DNA of 64,000 bases, taken from NCBI GenBank assembly GCA_002221725.1, contig NJFT01000043.1, forward strand, positions 124,001-188,000, in the 5' to 3' direction. A program made the position numbers and the translations under genes. Positions 60,801 through 64,000 of this stretch are shown here, in pieces (position 1 is the stretch's first letter; each line of letters opens with the position of its first letter). The notes under the pieces were generated by a model. The model was given only the letters and a program-made list of their open reading frames with translations, made no database searches and was not told where the DNA came from. The stretch is from Scedosporium boydii (taxonomy: Eukaryota > Ascomycota > Sordariomycetes > Microascales > Microascaceae).

Positions 60801-63800
60801 CCTCCCTTCAAACACAACTGGAACCCATGGCCGGACCTGGCATATGGATCGACCCCAGCCCTTGGCGAAGTCCCAAACAAAGGCGGAAATTTTGCCCCCT
60901 TTAACTCCCCAGAGTGGAAACCGAGTCATGAAGCTGTGGAGACTTTCGAAATTTGAATACGAGTTGCGCGCTAAAGGTCTTTAGTCTCGATCTCCACGTT
61001 TCCTTTTGGAGTCTGGGGTTAAAAGCAGAGGAAACAGATTGCGTAGGGCAGGCACGGCATTGCAATATTTGCACTCGAAGACAGAGTCACCACTTCGCAG
61101 GTGTTTGAAAATCATAGCCAGCCTGAACCCTCTGACAGTCATTCGGGCCGTCCGTGAAAATCTCCGCTGCAGCCTCAGACAAGTTCTGCTTGTCTGGCTG
61201 TATATAAAAGTAATGACTTTTGGAAGGGGGGGGGGGATTTCTTCGAGAACAAGAATGGAAAAGACCTTTGCCCAGCTGTTTGGTTGGGATTATTAGATTA
61301 AGAGATGGATTTTTGGATCTTGTTCAATCCGACCCGCCCTTTCCTTCACTACTTGTACGCAGTACCCACCATTCTTAGAGGAAGGAATCACGGGATGAAG
61401 GATGTTACTTGGCAGGTGAGGTGGGTATTAACGACAACCACTTGTAGCCTCCGAGATAAACTTTGCAAAACAATCTTTGGCAAAAGGGGCGAAAGAATAT
61501 TAAGCTGGTTAATATAGTGCTGATCAGCATTTGGACTCTGATGGAATTTGACAAACAGAGAGGCAATATGGCTTAAAAGCCGGGTAGAGCCAAGAGGGTG
61601 CAATAATAATAACAATTGACTTGGAATGGGATGGAGGGGTGTGGGGCTTCTTCGGGCTCATTGCTTGATGATGCCAGACGGTTAAACCTTGGAAGTATTC
61701 CGCAGGGCCCTGAAGGCGACCAGACGTGCACTACGAAGTGCATTATTGATCTATTGGACCCATTGGTAAAGTGGGGTGTACTTTGTAAGGGCCCCTGTTA
61801 GACAATTAGTGTATTTCCAACACTTGAACTCATTTTCCACTTGCCTCGAGTCCACGCTGAGTACGAAGTACATGATTGATGGTCATCCTCATACTCTCCG
61901 GTAAACAACTTCTATAAAACGCCCGAATGATCGAGAATGAACATTTTGTAGTAGGATGGTCGACATTTGATTATTAATGGTTTCTGTGCTGAGTGTTCTC
62001 TCCACTGGGTTATCGCTGGGACTTTCGAAATTGTCTGGGGATGGAGCATGGAGTCCACAAGTCCCGCCTCTAAAATAGCTTGAGGACAATTAACTAGATT
62101 TACTGAAGTAGTGTTCTCCACGTGACCTTGCTAGTGCACTTAGGCTTTCGTAGGTCCTGATATAAACTACGAAGTACACATGCGGTCAACCCGTGCCGCT
62201 GTATCATGCTGCAGAGCAGGAACACTAGCACGATTTTGATATATTGAAATCTTCCTGTGCTGTGGCATGGGCAATAGAAAGTGTTTGATCTAGAAGGTTG
62301 CTACTTCATGTTAACCAACCACAAGCAGCAACGTCCATCTGGGTTCGAGGGCTAACGAAGCAGGGTTCGTACCTTGTACCGGACTCTACCAGGAAGAAAA
62401 AAGCGTGCAGCCCACCCACCATTGCATTGCTGGATGTAACTGTATTGGCCCACAAGCAGTCAAAGCCCACTGTCCTCATGCCTCTGTACCCCAGCTACCA
62501 GGCGTGATTGCAACCTGCCAAGATCCTCCGAGTCAGAGACCCAACAAGAAAAAAGAGGCACAAGACAATGGGTCAGATCCATGGGGACACTATCCGATCC
62601 ATCCACCACGATTGTGGAGTAAGTCACCACTTCATTGTTAGACTAGCCTCAATGGCCGAGGCTATCGTCGACCTGTAAGATTGAGTCTATTTGCCTCCCC
62701 TCGTCATCGCTTGCGGCATCTAGCCAATGCGGTGTGATGAATGGGAAAAAATTGATGCCAATACAAATTGACTTCGACGTGCTCTTTCACTTCGCTTTTC
62801 CCTTCTCCATTGGATCCACACCCCCCGTTCAGTTACCCCACCCCCGCAAACACTCCGTCGACTTTCATCTTGTTCTCCTGGCGTACCGAGGTACAAGTAC
62901 AAAATACGAAGTAGTTATGTCTGTCGAATGGGGAATTATTCCCACGAGTCTGTGTTATTTACACGAAGCCTCCTGGGTTTCTTTGACAACAACCTCCTGG
63001 CGGATGAATTTGGGCTATTACTCGAAACCTCTCTGAGTTTGTGGATTCAAAAGGTGCTGGGCAGCAGATAGACTACGAAGTACCCCTTACGAAGTACAAA
63101 CATACTAGATTATATAGGCACTGGGCTGCCATGCACCCACCAACTCCAGCCTGGACATCATTCTCTGATATCGGACCTGCCTCCTTCTGATTGAGTAGCC
63201 TTGAGGACGACAATCAGTCCGTATCTGATGTAGTCTTTCCGTGCCTGTTAGCGGCCAATCGTAGATTGAGCCCCAAGAGCTTCCTAGGAACTAACTTGCA
63301 CTTCGTAAGAAGTCTGGAAACGGAAAGAGAGGCATTTATCGTCGATGCGTCCCACACTCCGGTTTCCGCCTCTGCGTTCGTCTCCTCTGCCACTGGACAC
63401 CACTTGCCTCTTGTTCTCTGTTCTTCCCATCATTTCTCACCCTGGATGTGAAGGAGTTGAGCGAACCGCACAGACCCGTGGGCTCCACTACGTCTACTCC
63501 CCGCTCGTGCTTCCCACACAGACTTTCCACTCCATGTACCATGGCGTCCTCCAATCACATCCATTGTAACGTACTTGCTTCCGACACCGTCGGTACGCCG
63601 GGTGTACAGCTACCAATCGGACTGGGTCATATCATACCTGCGGGGGTGTCAAGATGGTATTTTGTACTGACGCAGTATTTGAATGTGGGGCCTTTTGTAC
63701 CCGCTCCGATCAAGGGCTCGCTGTATTCATGAGGTTTGCGCATAATACGTGGGAGCAAATCGTGCACAGCGTACTCGACTTATTCACCGGGTACTGCTCC

Positions 63801-64000
63801 GCAACCTTTAGGTACTTTGATCGTTACATCAACAAGTCAACATACGAAGTACAACCCTGGCGCATGGAGGGTACTTCTACACTACAAGTCTGGCCCTTTT
63901 TTCATCCGCACTTTCCTGGGGTCCCCATATCCCACCATCGCCTGCGTAATTTCTCTGTTCTGACATCCTGGGATTCTAACCTCTCCTTTCCTTGCTCTAT
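54807..64000. other. 9.2-kb gene-poor region rich in TACGAAGTA
   Basis: No ORF on either strand exceeds about 155 codons, and none has a recognisable domain, membrane pattern or splice partner. Base composition looks ordinary, with no strong AT bias, so RIP-mutated transposon relics are not obvious. The only distinctive signals are the nonamer TACGAAGTA/TACTTCGTA (ten exact copies in 57.2-63.9 kb), an 11-G run at 61226-61236, and T-rich runs just after the separase stop. Confidence 0.6.
59139..63851. repeat. Dispersed TACGAAGTA nonamers
   Basis: Exact copies on either strand lie at 59146, 59414, 60758, 61862, 62168, 62905, 63074, 63088 and 63843. One-base variants lie at 59139 (TACGGAGTA), 59815 and 61732. 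Other exact copies in the window are at 14225, 26285, 45843 and 57234, all outside coding sequence. The arrangement is dispersed, not tandem, and both orientations occur. Confidence 0.75.

Noticed and set aside
54807..64000. RIP-degraded transposon
   Set aside because: There is no visible TA enrichment or dense stop-laden relic of a transposase or reverse transcriptase.

Overview
The window reads as nuclear DNA of a filamentous ascomycete (Pezizomycotina, probably Sordariomycetes). The genes are eukaryotic and close to single-copy. They carry short GT-AG introns (mostly 46-95 bp) with CTAAC-like branch points, and include fungal families such as separase, TTI1, a DUF1749 hydrolase and a DUF5321-like mitochondrial protein. 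No bacterial, phage, CRISPR or rRNA features are visible. I could not assign the species.

Layout. 1-7017 (+): 3' part of a giant USP9X/USP34-type deubiquitinase, cut by the window edge. 7018-11115: about 4.1 kb without genes, holding a 192-bp MITE. 11116-12799 (+): unknown conserved-looking protein. 13014-14159 (-): PRCC-like protein. 15431-18934 (-): TTI1 of the TTT chaperone complex. 19773-20819 (+): DUF1749/SidJ-like esterase. 22143-22601 (+): small tail-anchored hypothetical. 23126-24989 (+): cytochrome P450, best modelled with a 4-nt microexon. 27325-28632 (+): eIF5 with a leader full of poor-context upstream AUGs. 30197-32773 (-): SR-rich protein with a C-terminal GW/WG repeat domain. 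33523-34347 (-): dephospho-CoA kinase. 35360-37377 (-): unknown protein with a probable GC-AG intron. 37960-39978 (-): unknown protein interrupted by an in-frame TAG. 40608-41383 (-): TIM23. 43320-44622 (-): NADH pyrophosphatase. 46077-47258 (+): SIRT4-type sirtuin. 47320-48004 (-): DUF5321-like mitochondrial membrane protein. 48419-54806 (+): separase. 54807-64000: a 9.2-kb stretch with no credible gene, enriched in the nonamer TACGAAGTA.

The genes do not form one pathway or a biosynthetic cluster. Several do concern mitochondria or NAD/CoA metabolism (dephospho-CoA kinase, TIM23, NADH pyrophosphatase, sirtuin, DUF5321-like protein; 33.5-48.0 kb). Two others serve chromosome biology (TTI1, separase). 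Splice coordinates were worked out by hand from reading-frame continuity and splice motifs; transcripts would be needed to confirm them. The most unusual items are the SR/GW-repeat protein, the P450 microexon, the eIF5 upstream ORFs, the in-frame stop at 39318-39320, the MITE and the nonamer enrichment.
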